Assembly (NCBI RefSeq): GCF_030064675.1
Contig: NZ_CP116413.1
Location: 963,001-1,027,000, forward strand
Source of the DNA: Crossiella sp. CA-258035
GTDB lineage: Bacteria > Actinomycetota > Actinomycetes > Mycobacteriales > Pseudonocardiaceae
DNA: 64,000 nt
Reading direction: 5' to 3'
Shown here: piece after piece, positions 7,940 through 15,633 of the stretch
Layout: each line of letters opens with the position of its first letter
How positions within the stretch are numbered: position 1 is the stretch's first letter
Notes under the pieces: generated by a model
Told to the model about the DNA's origin: nothing
The model's input: only the letters and a program-made list of their open reading frames with translations
The model's database searches: none
Position numbers and translations under genes: made by a program

Positions 7940-10023
7940 GCACGCACAACCGGATCAGCGGGCAGGTCTACGCCAACCTGGTGGTCCAGGGCCGGGACAT
8001 CACCATCCAGCAGCCGGTGGTCCCGTCCAAGGCGCTGTCATCCCTGCCACCGCAGCCGATCTTCGTCGGCCGCGAGCAGGAGCTGGCGAGTCTGCTGGAG
8101 AGCTTGCGTGCCGGTTCGGTGGTGATCACCGGTCTGCCCGGGGTCGGCAAGACCGCGCTGGCGGTCCGCGCCGCGCACGAGCTGCGCGCGGAGTTCCCCG
8201 GCGGCGTGCTGTTCCTGGACCTGCGCGGCTACGACGACACCCCGCTCACCCCGGAACAGGCCCTCACCGACCTGCTCACCGCCCTCGGCCAGCCCGCCCC
8301 GGCAGGCGAGGGCCACTACCACTCAGTCCTGGCCGAACACCCCCCGCTGCTCCTGGTCGCCGACAACGCGGGCACCGCCGCCCAGGTCCAGCCCCTGCTC
8401 CCCGGCGGCCACCACCGCGTGCTGATCACCAGCCGCCACACCCTGGCTGAACTGGACGCCCGCCTGCTCGCCCTGGACGTCCTGCCGCCCGATCAGGCCG
8501 AGACCCTGCTCACCGACCTGCTCCGCCAGTCCGGCGACGACTCCCGCGAAGGTCCGGAACTCGCGGAGCTGGTCCGGCTGTGCGGCTACCTGCCACTGGC
8601 CATCCGGATCACCGCCGCCGACCTGGCCGCGCATCCCAGCCAGACGCTCTCCGCCCGGGTGCGGGCGCTCACCGACGAGCGGAACCGGTTGTCAGCGCTG
8701 GAGTTCGGGCCGTCGTTGGCGGTGCGGGCGTCCTTCGACCTGTCCTACCGGCAGCTGCCGCCGGAGCAGGCCAGGATGTTCCGCCTGCTGTCGGTGAACC
8801 CCGGCGAGCAGACCAGCACCGAGGCCGCCGCGGCACTGGCGGAACTGCCGGAGTTCCAGGCGGAACGACTGCTGTCCGAGCTGGCCCGCGCGCACCTCAT
8901 CGAGCCCGGAACGCCCTGGGGCTACTGGCGGATGCACGACCTGCTCGCGGTCTACGCGGCCGAGCTGCCGGAGGACCGGCCGCAGGCGCTGTTCCGGTTG
9001 ATCATGTACTTCGGCCCGGCCGCGGAAGCGGCCAGCCTGCACCTGATGCGCTCCGACCGTCCCGCTGACATCCAGCAGGCCGTGGACTGGCTGGACCTGG
9101 AGCACCGCACGCTGCTCGAACTGGTGCGCATCGCCGAGGAATATGACCAGCCCGTGCTGATCCTCAAGCTGAGCAACACCCTCACCACCTACCTGACCCT
9201 GCGCCACCGGGTCACCGAACTGGTGTGGGTGAGCGAGCTGGCGGCCACCGCGGCCACCGCGCTGGGCGATCCGCGGACCGCCTACCTCGCCACCCAGGTG
9301 CTCGCCAACGCCTACACCACCGCGGGCCGCCCGGCCGACGCGCTGGCCTGCGCGCGGCAGGCGCTGGCGCTGGCCGGGGGACTCGGCCCGGAAACCGAGG
9401 CCGACGCGCTGGGGGAGCTTGGCGGGCGGCTGCTGCGGGGCAAGGACTTCGCCGCTGCCGCCGAGGCGTACCAACGACAGTTCGACAGCTGTCAGCGGCT
9501 GGGCGACCAGGCCGGGCAGGTCCTCGCGCTCTCCGGACTCGGCCGGGCCAGGCTCGCCGGGGGAGAGCCGGGCGGGCTCGACCAGTGCGCGCGGGCGGTG
9601 GCGATCAGCAGGGCCATCGGCGACCAGGTCGCGGAGCTGGCCGGACTGCGGCAGCTCGCCGAGGCGCAGGCACAGCTCGGATGGCACGCCGAGGCGGCGG
9701 CGAGTTGGCGGCAGCACCTCGCCGTTGGCCAGGCCCGCGGCGACCGGCACAGCCAGACCCTCAGCGTGCTGGGCCTGGCCGCCTCGCTGAGCAGGCTGGG
9801 GGAGACCGCGGAGGCGATCAGCTGGGCCAGGGAGGCGGTCCGGCTGGCCGAGGGGGTGGCCAACGACTACGCGGTCGGCACCGCGCTCGGCCTGCTGGCC
9901 TCGCTGCTGCGCACCGCGGGCGAACACGAGGAGGCGCAAGCCTGTCTGCTGCGGGCGCTGGCCATCGCCGAGCGCCACGACCACCAGGAGCTGGCCGAAC
10001 AGCTGCGGCTGGACCTCGACTAA
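7936..10023 (+). CDS. STAND (NB-ARC type) ATPase with C-terminal TPR repeats
   Basis: 695 residues. A short N-terminus, VYANLVVQGRDITIQQP, resembles the small beta-strand tags that precede STAND modules in actinomycetes. The NB-ARC domain follows: GLPGVGKT (residues 66-73, Walker A), PLLLVADNA (about 137-145, Walker B), RVLITSRHTL (RNBS-B) and GYLPLAIRI (GLPL-type). A winged-helix region and, from about residue 400, Ala-rich TPR-like helices (ALGDPRTAYLATQVLANAYT, GDQAGQVLALSGLGRARLA) complete it. It resembles AfsR without the SARP DNA-binding domain. It is translationally coupled to the zinc-finger gene, and its TAA overlaps the stop of the convergent GT2 gene. Likely a signal-triggered oligomeric switch, either regulatory or defensive; no effector enzyme is seen. 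Confidence 0.87.
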   Translation: MSTHNRISGQVYANLVVQGRDITIQQPVVPSKALSSLPPQPIFVGREQELASLLESLRAGSVVITGLPGVGKTALAVRAAHELRAEFPGGVLFLDLRGYDDTPLTPEQALTDLLTALGQPAPAGEGHYHSVLAEHPPLLLVADNAGTAAQVQPLLPGGHHRVLITSRHTLAELDARLLALDVLPPDQAETLLTDLLRQSGDDSREGPELAELVRLCGYLPLAIRITAADLAAHPSQTLSARVRALTDERNRLSALEFGPSLAVRASFDLSYRQLPPEQARMFRLLSVNPGEQTSTEAAAALAELPEFQAERLLSELARAHLIEPGTPWGYWRMHDLLAVYAAELPEDRPQALFRLIMYFGPAAEAASLHLMRSDRPADIQQAVDWLDLEHRTLLELVRIAEEYDQPVLILKLSNTLTTYLTLRHRVTELVWVSELAATAATALGDPRTAYLATQVLANAYTTAGRPADALACARQALALAGGLGPETEADALGELGGRLLRGKDFAAAAEAYQRQFDSCQRLGDQAGQVLALSGLGRARLAGGEPGGLDQCARAVAISRAIGDQVAELAGLRQLAEAQAQLGWHAEAAASWRQHLAVGQARGDRHSQTLSVLGLAASLSRLGETAEAISWAREAVRLAEGVANDYAVGTALGLLASLLRTAGEHEEAQACLLRALAIAERHDHQELAEQLRLDLD

Positions 10024-10934
10024 CCCCGCCCGGCCCAGTCCCGCCAGAGCACCTTGCGGTTCCCGTTCACCCCACGCCGCTCCCGCAGCGTCCCGGGCAG
10101 CCGCCGCAGCACCTCACCCAGCACCCCGAGCCGCAACCCGACCCGGAAGTTGGCCGCCCCGGAGGGATCCCGGCGCACCAACAACTTCAGCGTGATCAGC
10201 ACGAACCGCACCAGCTGCCACCCAGCCACCCACGCAGGCGCGCACCGCAGCAGCATCAGCAGCCGGTTGCGCTCGTTCCAGCGGTGGAACTTCGGCGATC
10301 CCGGCTCCGAGCTAGCGCCGTGCCGGTGCCAGACCACCGCCGAGGGCACGCTCACCACCCGCCAGCCGGCCAGGCGCATCCGCCAGGAGGTGTCGGTGTC
10401 CTCGTAGTAGCAGAAGAAGTCGCCGGGGACGCCGCCCACCGCGCGCAGCACCTCGGTGCGCATCAGGGCCGCGCCGCCGCAGAAGCCGAACGGCTCGCCG
10501 ACCTCGGTGCGGTCCGCGCCGTGGCCGTCGGCGGTCAGCCGCACGCCCAGGGACTGCACCACGCCGTTCTCGGTGATCAACCGGGAGCTGGCGGCGGCGG
10601 CCTTGGGATCGGCGTCCAGGGCCGACTCCAGGGCGGCCAGCCACTTCGGCTCGGGGGCGGCGTCGTCGTTGAGCCAGGCCACGTACGGGGTGTCCACGAT
10701 CGACAGGGCCGACTCCAGCGCGCCCGCGTAGCCGGCGTTCTCGTCCAGGCGGAGGATGGTGCCCGCCATCGGGTGCCCGGCCAGCAGCGCCGAGGTGCCG
10801 TCCTCGCTGGCGTTGTCCACCACGACTGTCCACAGTGGACGGGTTTGCTCGGTCAGGGCGTTCAGGCAGTCCACGATGTGGTCCCGGCCCCGCCAGGTGA
10901 CGACAACGACCGTGGTGCGGGGCTGCTGCGACAT
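10020..10934 (-). CDS. Glycosyltransferase family 2 protein
   Basis: 304 residues starting at ATG 10934, preceded by GAGGGC; the upstream part of the same frame shadows the divergent gene. Family 2 features: TTVVVVTWRGRDHIVDCL, VVDNASEDGTS, LNDDAAPEP (metal site) and CYYEDTDTSWRMRLAGW. This set resembles rhamnosyltransferase-like GT2 enzymes of actinobacterial cell walls. The basic C-terminus (LLRCAPAWVAGWQLVRFVLI onward) may touch the membrane. Divergently transcribed from the GT4 gene at 10977 with 42 bp between starts, and convergent with the STAND gene with overlapping stops. The acceptor is unknown. Confidence 0.88.
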   Translation of the reverse strand: MSQQPRTTVVVVTWRGRDHIVDCLNALTEQTRPLWTVVVDNASEDGTSALLAGHPMAGTILRLDENAGYAGALESALSIVDTPYVAWLNDDAAPEPKWLAALESALDADPKAAAASSRLITENGVVQSLGVRLTADGHGADRTEVGEPFGFCGGAALMRTEVLRAVGGVPGDFFCYYEDTDTSWRMRLAGWRVVSVPSAVVWHRHGASSEPGSPKFHRWNERNRLLMLLRCAPAWVAGWQLVRFVLITLKLLVRRDPSGAANFRVGLRLGVLGEVLRRLPGTLRERRGVNGNRKVLWRDWAGRG

Positions 10935-10964
10935 GCCCTCGACGTTAATGCGTCGCCGACGTGG

Positions 10965-10970
10965 CAGGCT
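10965..10970 (+). promoter_or_regulatory. -10-like hexamer CAGGCT, leaderless type
   Basis: CAGGCT is six bases upstream of the ATG at 10977, and no ribosome binding site separates them. Confidence 0.35.
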
Positions 10971-10976
10971 GACCGG

Positions 10977-12107
10977 ATGCCCGAGCTTGTGGTGCTCACC
11001 GAACAGCTGCTCGCCCCGGTTCCCGGCGGCACCGGCCGGTACACCAGGGAACTGGCCGCCGCGCTGGCCGCGACCGCGCCCGCGGGCTGGGAGGTCACCG
11101 GGGTGGTCGCCCGGCACGCCGATCCCACCGCCGCGGCGATTCCCGGCGTGCTCGGGCCGCGCAGGCTGCGGTTGCCGCGCCGGGCGCTGGCCCTGGCCTG
11201 GCAGCGCGGGCTGCCGCTGTGGCCGGGCGGGGACTCGGTGCACGCGCCCACCCCGCTGGCCCCGCCCGCGCCGCGCGGCGGCCGGGGACTGGTGGTCACC
11301 GTGCACGACACGGTGCCGTGGACGCACCCGGAGACGCTCACCCGGCGCGGGGTGGCCTGGCACCGCGCGGTGATCGGCCGGGCGGTGCGGCGGGCGGACG
11401 CGCTGGTGGTGCCGACCGCGGCGGTGGAGACCGAGCTGGCCAGGTTCGTGCCGGGACCGGCCAGGGTGCACGTGGTGGGGGAGGGCGTGGCCGGGGTGCT
11501 CACCGAGCCGGTCCCGGCGGACTCGGCGGCCGCCATCGCCCGGCGGCTGGGGCTGCCGGAGCGGTTCGTGCTGGCCGTGGGCACGGTGGAACCGCGCAAG
11601 GGCATCGACGTGCTGATCGAGGCGATGGCCCGCCCGGCCGCGCCCGCGCTGCCGCTGGTGCTGGTGGGGCCGCCCGGCTGGGGCGGGGTGTCGGTGGCCG
11701 AGCTGGCCAGGCGGCACGGGCTGGCGCCGGAGCGGCTGGTGGTGCTGGGCCGGATCAGCGACCGCGAGCTGTCCGTGGTGCTGGGCCGGGCCACCGTGCT
11801 GGCCGCGCCCAGCCGCGCGGAGGGCTTCGGGCTGCCGGTGCTGGAGGCGATGGCCGCCGGGGTGCCGGTGGTGCACTCGGACGCGCCCGCGCTGGCCGAG
11901 GTGGCCGGGGGCGCGGGGATCACCGTGCCGCGCGGGGACGCGGGCGCGCTGGCGGCGGCCCTGCACCAGGTCGCGGCGGACCCGGAGCGGGCGTCGGCGC
12001 TGGTCGCGGCCGGTCGGCGGCGGGCGGAGCGGTTCAGCTGGCGGAGCGCGGCCGAGGCGGTGTGGCGAGTACACGTTGAGTTGTACCGGCGTCCCACTCC
12101 TGGGTGA
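10977..12107 (+). CDS. Glycosyltransferase family 4 protein
   Basis: 376 residues. ATG at 10977 is chosen because it begins MPELVVLTEQLLAPVPGGTG, the expected N-terminus of a GT-B protein; the frame upstream is a shadow. Features: GGTGRYTRELAAAL, VHAPTPLAPP, VVTVHDTVPWTHP, AVGTVEPRKGIDVLIEAM and the donor-site motif PSRAEGFGLPVLEAMAAGVP. Very close in layout to the next gene (12191), which also begins with a GVGRY-type loop, so the two may act in sequence. The sugar specificity is not visible. Confidence 0.9.
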   Translation: MPELVVLTEQLLAPVPGGTGRYTRELAAALAATAPAGWEVTGVVARHADPTAAAIPGVLGPRRLRLPRRALALAWQRGLPLWPGGDSVHAPTPLAPPAPRGGRGLVVTVHDTVPWTHPETLTRRGVAWHRAVIGRAVRRADALVVPTAAVETELARFVPGPARVHVVGEGVAGVLTEPVPADSAAAIARRLGLPERFVLAVGTVEPRKGIDVLIEAMARPAAPALPLVLVGPPGWGGVSVAELARRHGLAPERLVVLGRISDRELSVVLGRATVLAAPSRAEGFGLPVLEAMAAGVPVVHSDAPALAEVAGGAGITVPRGDAGALAAALHQVAADPERASALVAAGRRRAERFSWRSAAEAVWRVHVELYRRPTPG

Positions 12108-12145
12108 TCAAGGACACCGCGACCAGTAAGAAAACCAGTGAAGTT

Positions 12146-12162
12146 CGCATTCCAGCAATGCG
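12146..12162. promoter_or_regulatory. Inverted repeat upstream of the GT4 gene at 12191
   Basis: CGCATT-ccagc-AATGCG is a perfect 6-5-6 dyad in the 83-bp gap before the next glycosyltransferase, just upstream of its -10-like hexamer. It could be an operator. Confidence 0.35.
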
Positions 12163-12178
12163 TTGTTCGAGCTGGCCT

Positions 12179-12184
12179 TAGTCT
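12179..12184 (+). promoter_or_regulatory. -10-like hexamer TAGTCT, leaderless type
   Basis: TAGTCT fits the actinobacterial TAnnnT pattern and lies six bases before the GTG at 12191, with no ribosome binding site. Confidence 0.4.
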
Positions 12185-12190
12185 GCATGG

Positions 12191-13342
12191 GTGGCGCAAG
12201 CAGAACCCAGCGTGTTGATCGATGCGACGGCGGTCCCGGCGGACCGTGGCGGCGTCGGCCGGTACGTGGACTCGCTGGTCGCCGCGCTGGACGCGGACGG
12301 GGCCCGGATCACCGTGGTCTGCCAGCCGAGGGACGCCGAGCTGTACCACCAGATGGCCCCGGCCTCCCGGATCGTGGTCGCCACCGAGTCGGTGGCCACC
12401 CGCACGGCCCGGCTGACCTGGGAGCAGAGCAGCCTGCCGGTGCTGGCCAGGCGGCTCGCGGTGCAGGTGGTGCACTCCCCGCACTACACACTGCCGCTGG
12501 TCAACCCGGTCGCCTCGGTGGTCACCCTGCACGACGCGACCTTCTTCACCGACTCCGCGCTGCACTCCCCGGTCAAGTCCCGGTTCTTCCGCGGCTGGAC
12601 CAGGGCCTCGCTGCGCAGGGCCGAGGTGTGCGTGGTGCCCTCGCGGGCGACCGCGGCCGAGCTGGTCCGGGTGGCCGGGGCGGACCGGCGGGTGCTCCAG
12701 GTAGCTCCACACGGGGTGGACACCGAACGCTTCCACCCGCCCGCGCCGGAGGAGGTCGCCGCGGTCCGCGCCGACCTGGAGCTGGGCGACACCCCGTACG
12801 TGGCCTTCCTGGGTGCACTGGAACCCCGCAAGAACGTGCCCGCCCTGATCCGCGGCTTCGCCAGGGCCTGCCGCGGCCGGGAGGACCCCCCGGCGCTGGT
12901 GCTGGCCGGCCAGCCCGGCTGGGACACCCACGTGGAACGCGCCCTGGACTCCGTGCCGCACCGGCTGCGGGTGATCCGCGCCGGTTACGTCCCCTTCGAA
13001 CGCCTCTCGGGCCTGCTCGGCGGCGCCGACCTGGTCGCCTACCCCAGCCTCGGCGAGGGCTTCGGCCTGCCGGTGCTGGAGGCGATGGCCTGCGGCGCCT
13101 GCGTGCTGACCACCCGGCGGCTGAGCCTGCCCGAGGTCGGCGGCGACGCGGTCGCCTACTGCGGGGTCGGTGCCGGCGACATCGCCGCCGCGGTCGCCGA
13201 GCTGCTGGACGACCCGGCCCGCCGGTCCAGCCTGGCCACCGCCGCCCAGCAGCGCGCGAAGGACTTCTCCTGGCAGGTCAGCGCGGTGAAGCACCGCGAG
13301 GCCTACGCCAGGGCGGACGTGCTGCACCGCCGGGGCCGCTGA
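12191..13342 (+). CDS. Glycosyltransferase family 4 protein (mannosyltransferase-like)
   Basis: 383 residues from GTG 12191. GT-B features: VLIDATAVPADRGGVGRYVD, VVHSPHYTLPLVNP, VVTLHDATFFTD, FLGALEPRKNVPALIRGF, and the donor signature PSLGEGFGLPVLEAMACGAC. The combination resembles actinobacterial GDP-mannose-dependent GT4 enzymes, which would fit the GDP-mannose genes nearby, but donor choice cannot be read directly. Probably transcribed alone or with wbbL, whose start is 20 bp downstream. Confidence 0.88.
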   Translation: MAQAEPSVLIDATAVPADRGGVGRYVDSLVAALDADGARITVVCQPRDAELYHQMAPASRIVVATESVATRTARLTWEQSSLPVLARRLAVQVVHSPHYTLPLVNPVASVVTLHDATFFTDSALHSPVKSRFFRGWTRASLRRAEVCVVPSRATAAELVRVAGADRRVLQVAPHGVDTERFHPPAPEEVAAVRADLELGDTPYVAFLGALEPRKNVPALIRGFARACRGREDPPALVLAGQPGWDTHVERALDSVPHRLRVIRAGYVPFERLSGLLGGADLVAYPSLGEGFGLPVLEAMACGACVLTTRRLSLPEVGGDAVAYCGVGAGDIAAAVAELLDDPARRSSLATAAQQRAKDFSWQVSAVKHREAYARADVLHRRGR

Positions 13343-13347
13343 GACGG

Positions 13348-13353
13348 CAGAAT
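13348..13353 (+). promoter_or_regulatory. -10-like hexamer CAGAAT, leaderless type
   Basis: CAGAAT lies eight bases before the GTG of wbbL at 13362, where no ribosome binding site is present. Confidence 0.35.
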
Positions 13354-13361
13354 GTCTCGGC

Positions 13362-14240
13362 GTGGCCGAGCAGAAGCAGTACGGAGATCGCCTCGCCGTC
13401 GTCACCGTGACCTACTCGCCCGGCAAGACGCTGGCGCGTTTCCTGGACACCCTGGACGAGGCGAGCACCCAGTCCCCGCTCAAGGTCGTGCTGGCCGACA
13501 ACGGCTCGGTGGACGGCGCGCCGGAGCAGGCCGCCGCCGAGCGCGAGCACGTCCAGCTCCTGGTCATCGGCGAGAACGTCGGCTACGGCACCGCGGCCAA
13601 CCGGGGCGTGGTCCAGCTCCCGGACGAGTACGGCTGGGTCGTGGTCGCCAATCCGGACCTGGAGTGGGGCCCCGGCTCCCTGGACACCCTCCTGGAGGCC
13701 GCCAAGCGCTGGCCGCGAGCAGGCGCCTTCGGCCCCCTCATCCGCGAACCCAACGGCGAGGTCTACCCCTCAGCCCGCCTGGTCCCGTCCCTGGGCCGGG
13801 GCATCGGCCACGCCCTGTTCGGCAAGATCTGGCCCGGCAACCCCTGGACCAAGGCCTACCGCCAGGAAGACCGCGCCGTCGGCGAACGCCCGGCAGGCTG
13901 GCTCTCCGGCTCCTGCCTCCTGCTCCGCCGGGAAGCCTTCGACTCCATCCAGGGCTTCGACCCCAGGTACTTCATGTTCTTCGAGGACGTGGACCTGGGC
14001 GACCGGCTGGGCAAGGCGGGCTGGCTGAACGTGTACGTGCCGACGGCCGAGGTGATGCACATCGGCGGCGTCTCCACGGCGAAGGTCAAGCCGAAGATGC
14101 TCGCGGCACACCACGACAGCGCGTATCGATTCCTGGCCGACCGGAACCCGGGGCTGGTGAACGCGCCACTGCGGTTGGCGATCAAGGCGGGATTGGCGTT
14201 GCGGCTGAAGCTGGAGACCCGGGGCGCGACGAAGTCATAA
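13362..14240 (+). CDS. wbbL: Rhamnosyltransferase WbbL-like (GT2)
   Basis: 292 residues, close to the length of mycobacterial WbbL. In that family the enzyme adds rhamnose from dTDP-rhamnose to decaprenyl-PP-GlcNAc, making the linker between peptidoglycan and arabinogalactan at the inner membrane face. Features: LAVVTVTYSPGKTLARFL, LADNGSVDGAPE, VANPDLEWGPG (metal site), GWLSGSCLLLRREAF and FFEDVDLGDRLGKAGW. In M. tuberculosis wbbL is next to the mannose-1-P guanylyltransferase gene, as it nearly is here, but rmlD is absent upstream. Identity rests on motifs plus synteny. Followed by the 684-bp hairpin-rich gap. Confidence 0.85.
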   Translation: MAEQKQYGDRLAVVTVTYSPGKTLARFLDTLDEASTQSPLKVVLADNGSVDGAPEQAAAEREHVQLLVIGENVGYGTAANRGVVQLPDEYGWVVVANPDLEWGPGSLDTLLEAAKRWPRAGAFGPLIREPNGEVYPSARLVPSLGRGIGHALFGKIWPGNPWTKAYRQEDRAVGERPAGWLSGSCLLLRREAFDSIQGFDPRYFMFFEDVDLGDRLGKAGWLNVYVPTAEVMHIGGVSTAKVKPKMLAAHHDSAYRFLADRNPGLVNAPLRLAIKAGLALRLKLETRGATKS

Positions 14241-14294
14241 CGGCACGCGAGGGTTGAGCTTTTGCCGTTGCTTTTGATCGCAAACGGAGCGGCC

Positions 14295-14450
14295 GGTCTG
14301 GGTGGTTCTGCTTCGACGGCCTGGAGAAGACACACCACATCCCGTCAAGCGCCCCACCAACGCCGCCAACCGCACCGGAGGCTGGGACCGGGGCGCTTGA
14401 CGGGATGTGGTTTGGTTTCGTAAGGCCGTCGAAGCAGAACCACCCAGACC
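14295..14450. repeat. Giant bipartite hairpin A
   Basis: Perfect inverted repeats in two tiers. The outer stem is 28 bp (14295-14322 with 14423-14450) and ends inward in ACGGCCT. It is followed by a symmetric internal loop of 12 and 12 nt, then an inner stem of 21 perfect pairs (14335-14355 with 14390-14410) beginning CCACATCCC, and a 34-nt apical loop. Hairpin C has the same plan in inverted orientation. It lies 54 bp after the wbbL stop in a 684-bp stretch (14241-14924) with no supportable gene. It could terminate wbbL transcription, but the length and bipartite design far exceed a normal terminator. Confidence 0.85.
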
Positions 14451-14545
14451 CCGCGGAACCACTCACGCTGCCGCAGGTGCGCCAACACAAACTGGCACTG
14501 GTCTGCAACTCATCTCGCTGCCTTTGATCTTCCCCCTGCTTTGAT

Positions 14546-14621
14546 GGTCTGCCCGTCCGGCGAGGACATTCTTTTCGCTTTTGAAAAACCAAAAGAAGTG
14601 TCCTCGCCGGACGGGCAGACC
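14546..14621. repeat. Giant hairpin B
   Basis: A 23-bp perfect stem (14546-14568 with 14599-14621) continues, after one bulged G at 14598, into TTCTTTT/AAAAGAA (14569-14575 with 14591-14597) with a 15-nt loop. It sits between hairpins A and C. Weaker mirror-image flanks extend the symmetry: CAACACAAAC at 14483-14492 and GTTTGTGTTG at 14674-14683, plus partly matching sequence between them and the core, so about 200 bp form one imperfect dyad. Confidence 0.82.
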
Positions 14622-14706
14622 CCCGGAGGGGTGGGACAAGTCAAAAGCCGGGACGAGCAGATTGCGGGGCGGGGTTTGTGTTGCCGACGAGCGAACCAGC
14701 GTGCTC

Positions 14707-14868
14707 GCGGGCCTCTTGTCTTCTCCGCACGGCCTTCCGACAGCGAACCACATCCCAGCGAGCAGCCGCCGTCACGCTGGTCGGCGTTGGCGGCGGTTGC
14801 TGTGAGCGTCTGCTCGCTGGGATGCGGTGCGCGGTCTCCAGGCCGTACGGAGAAGACAAGAGGCCCGC
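14707..14868. repeat. Giant bipartite hairpin C, inverted relative of hairpin A
   Basis: The outer stem is 21 perfect pairs (14707-14727 with 14848-14868), one mismatch, then ACGGCCT/AGGCCGT (14729-14735 with 14840-14846). A symmetric 12/12-nt internal loop follows (14736-14747, 14828-14839). The inner stem is 17 of 18 pairs (14748-14765 with 14810-14827) beginning CCACATCCC. Its reverse complement aligns with hairpin A at the ACGGCCT junction, at eight of 12 positions in each internal-loop strand and at the CCACATCCC start, but the stems differ in sequence. This is the pattern expected of a structure under selection, or of elements that exchange arms. Confidence 0.83.
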
Positions 14869-14924
14869 TTTGTGGGTTTTCACCCCGAGCTGCCCCGAGC
14901 TGGCCCCGGGCCTTGCCCGTCGCT

Positions 14925-15455
14925 CTACGAGCGCCGGTCAGGCCACTGGGGTTGCTGGGCCTGTTGCTGCTGATGCTGTTGCTGCTGGGGATGCCCGCCG
15001 TTCTGCGTCCCGGGCTGCTGCTGCCCCTGTCCCTGCCCTTGCATCGGCTGGGTGGGTTGCGCGTGCTGCATCGGCTGGGTCGGCTGGGGGTGCTGACCCA
15101 TCGGCTGCGTTGGCTGCGCGTGCTGCATGGGCTGGGTCGGCTGGTGGCCGTGCGGGGGGCGGGGCTGGGGCGGCATGGTCTGCTGGCCGTGACCTTGCGC
15201 ACCCGGGTGCATGTGTAGGGATTGCCCGTGTTGTGGCCCATACCCTGCCTGCATGGCCTGGACCGCCTCCGGTGACAGGATCACGGTTGAGTCCGGATCG
15301 GCGTGGTGCGGGTCGTTCGCCGCGACCACGATCCGGGGTATCTGTACCGTGTTGGCCGCATCCATCGGCGAGGTGGCGTCGTCTGGTGTGACGACGAAGG
15401 AGCCACGCGCCCTGGCACGGGCTAGCAGCTCATCGGCCCGTTCGCGGGGATCCAT
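14925..15455 (-). CDS. Short protein with Gln/Pro/His-rich repeat tail
   Basis: 176 residues from ATG 15455. Residues 1-95 are ordinary (MDPRERADELLARARARGSF, then NTVQIPRIVVAANDPHHADP and STVILSPEAVQAMQAGYG). The rest is low complexity: repeats of QPTQPMQHA and QPTQPMQGQGQ, then poly-Q/H stretches. No signal peptide or membrane helix is seen. A VxVSPE-like core before a disordered Gln-rich tail may be a scaffold or phase-separating segment, but there is no known family to name. It stands alone between the hairpin region and the divergent guanylyltransferase gene. The repeat tail is prone to length changes. Confidence 0.7.
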   Translation of the reverse strand: MDPRERADELLARARARGSFVVTPDDATSPMDAANTVQIPRIVVAANDPHHADPDSTVILSPEAVQAMQAGYGPQHGQSLHMHPGAQGHGQQTMPPQPRPPHGHQPTQPMQHAQPTQPMGQHPQPTQPMQHAQPTQPMQGQGQGQQQPGTQNGGHPQQQQHQQQQAQQPQWPDRRS

Positions 15456-15633
15456 CGCGCTGGCCTCTCCTGCGTTGCCTCGTCGCCTGGGGCGGATTTG
15501 CCGGCAGGCGGATACGGAGATCATCCCCCACGCTGTGGTGGTCGCTCTCCGGAGCCGCCGCTCGCCTGGTCCGGGTTCTCTGCAAGAGTATTCCGTCCCA
15601 GGGGGTCTCGTCAGGGTGAAGAGGAGTAACGGC

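Noticed and set aside
7936-10023. SARP-type antibiotic regulator (AfsR)
   Set aside because: The NB-ARC and TPR parts are similar, but the N-terminal SARP DNA-binding domain is absent.
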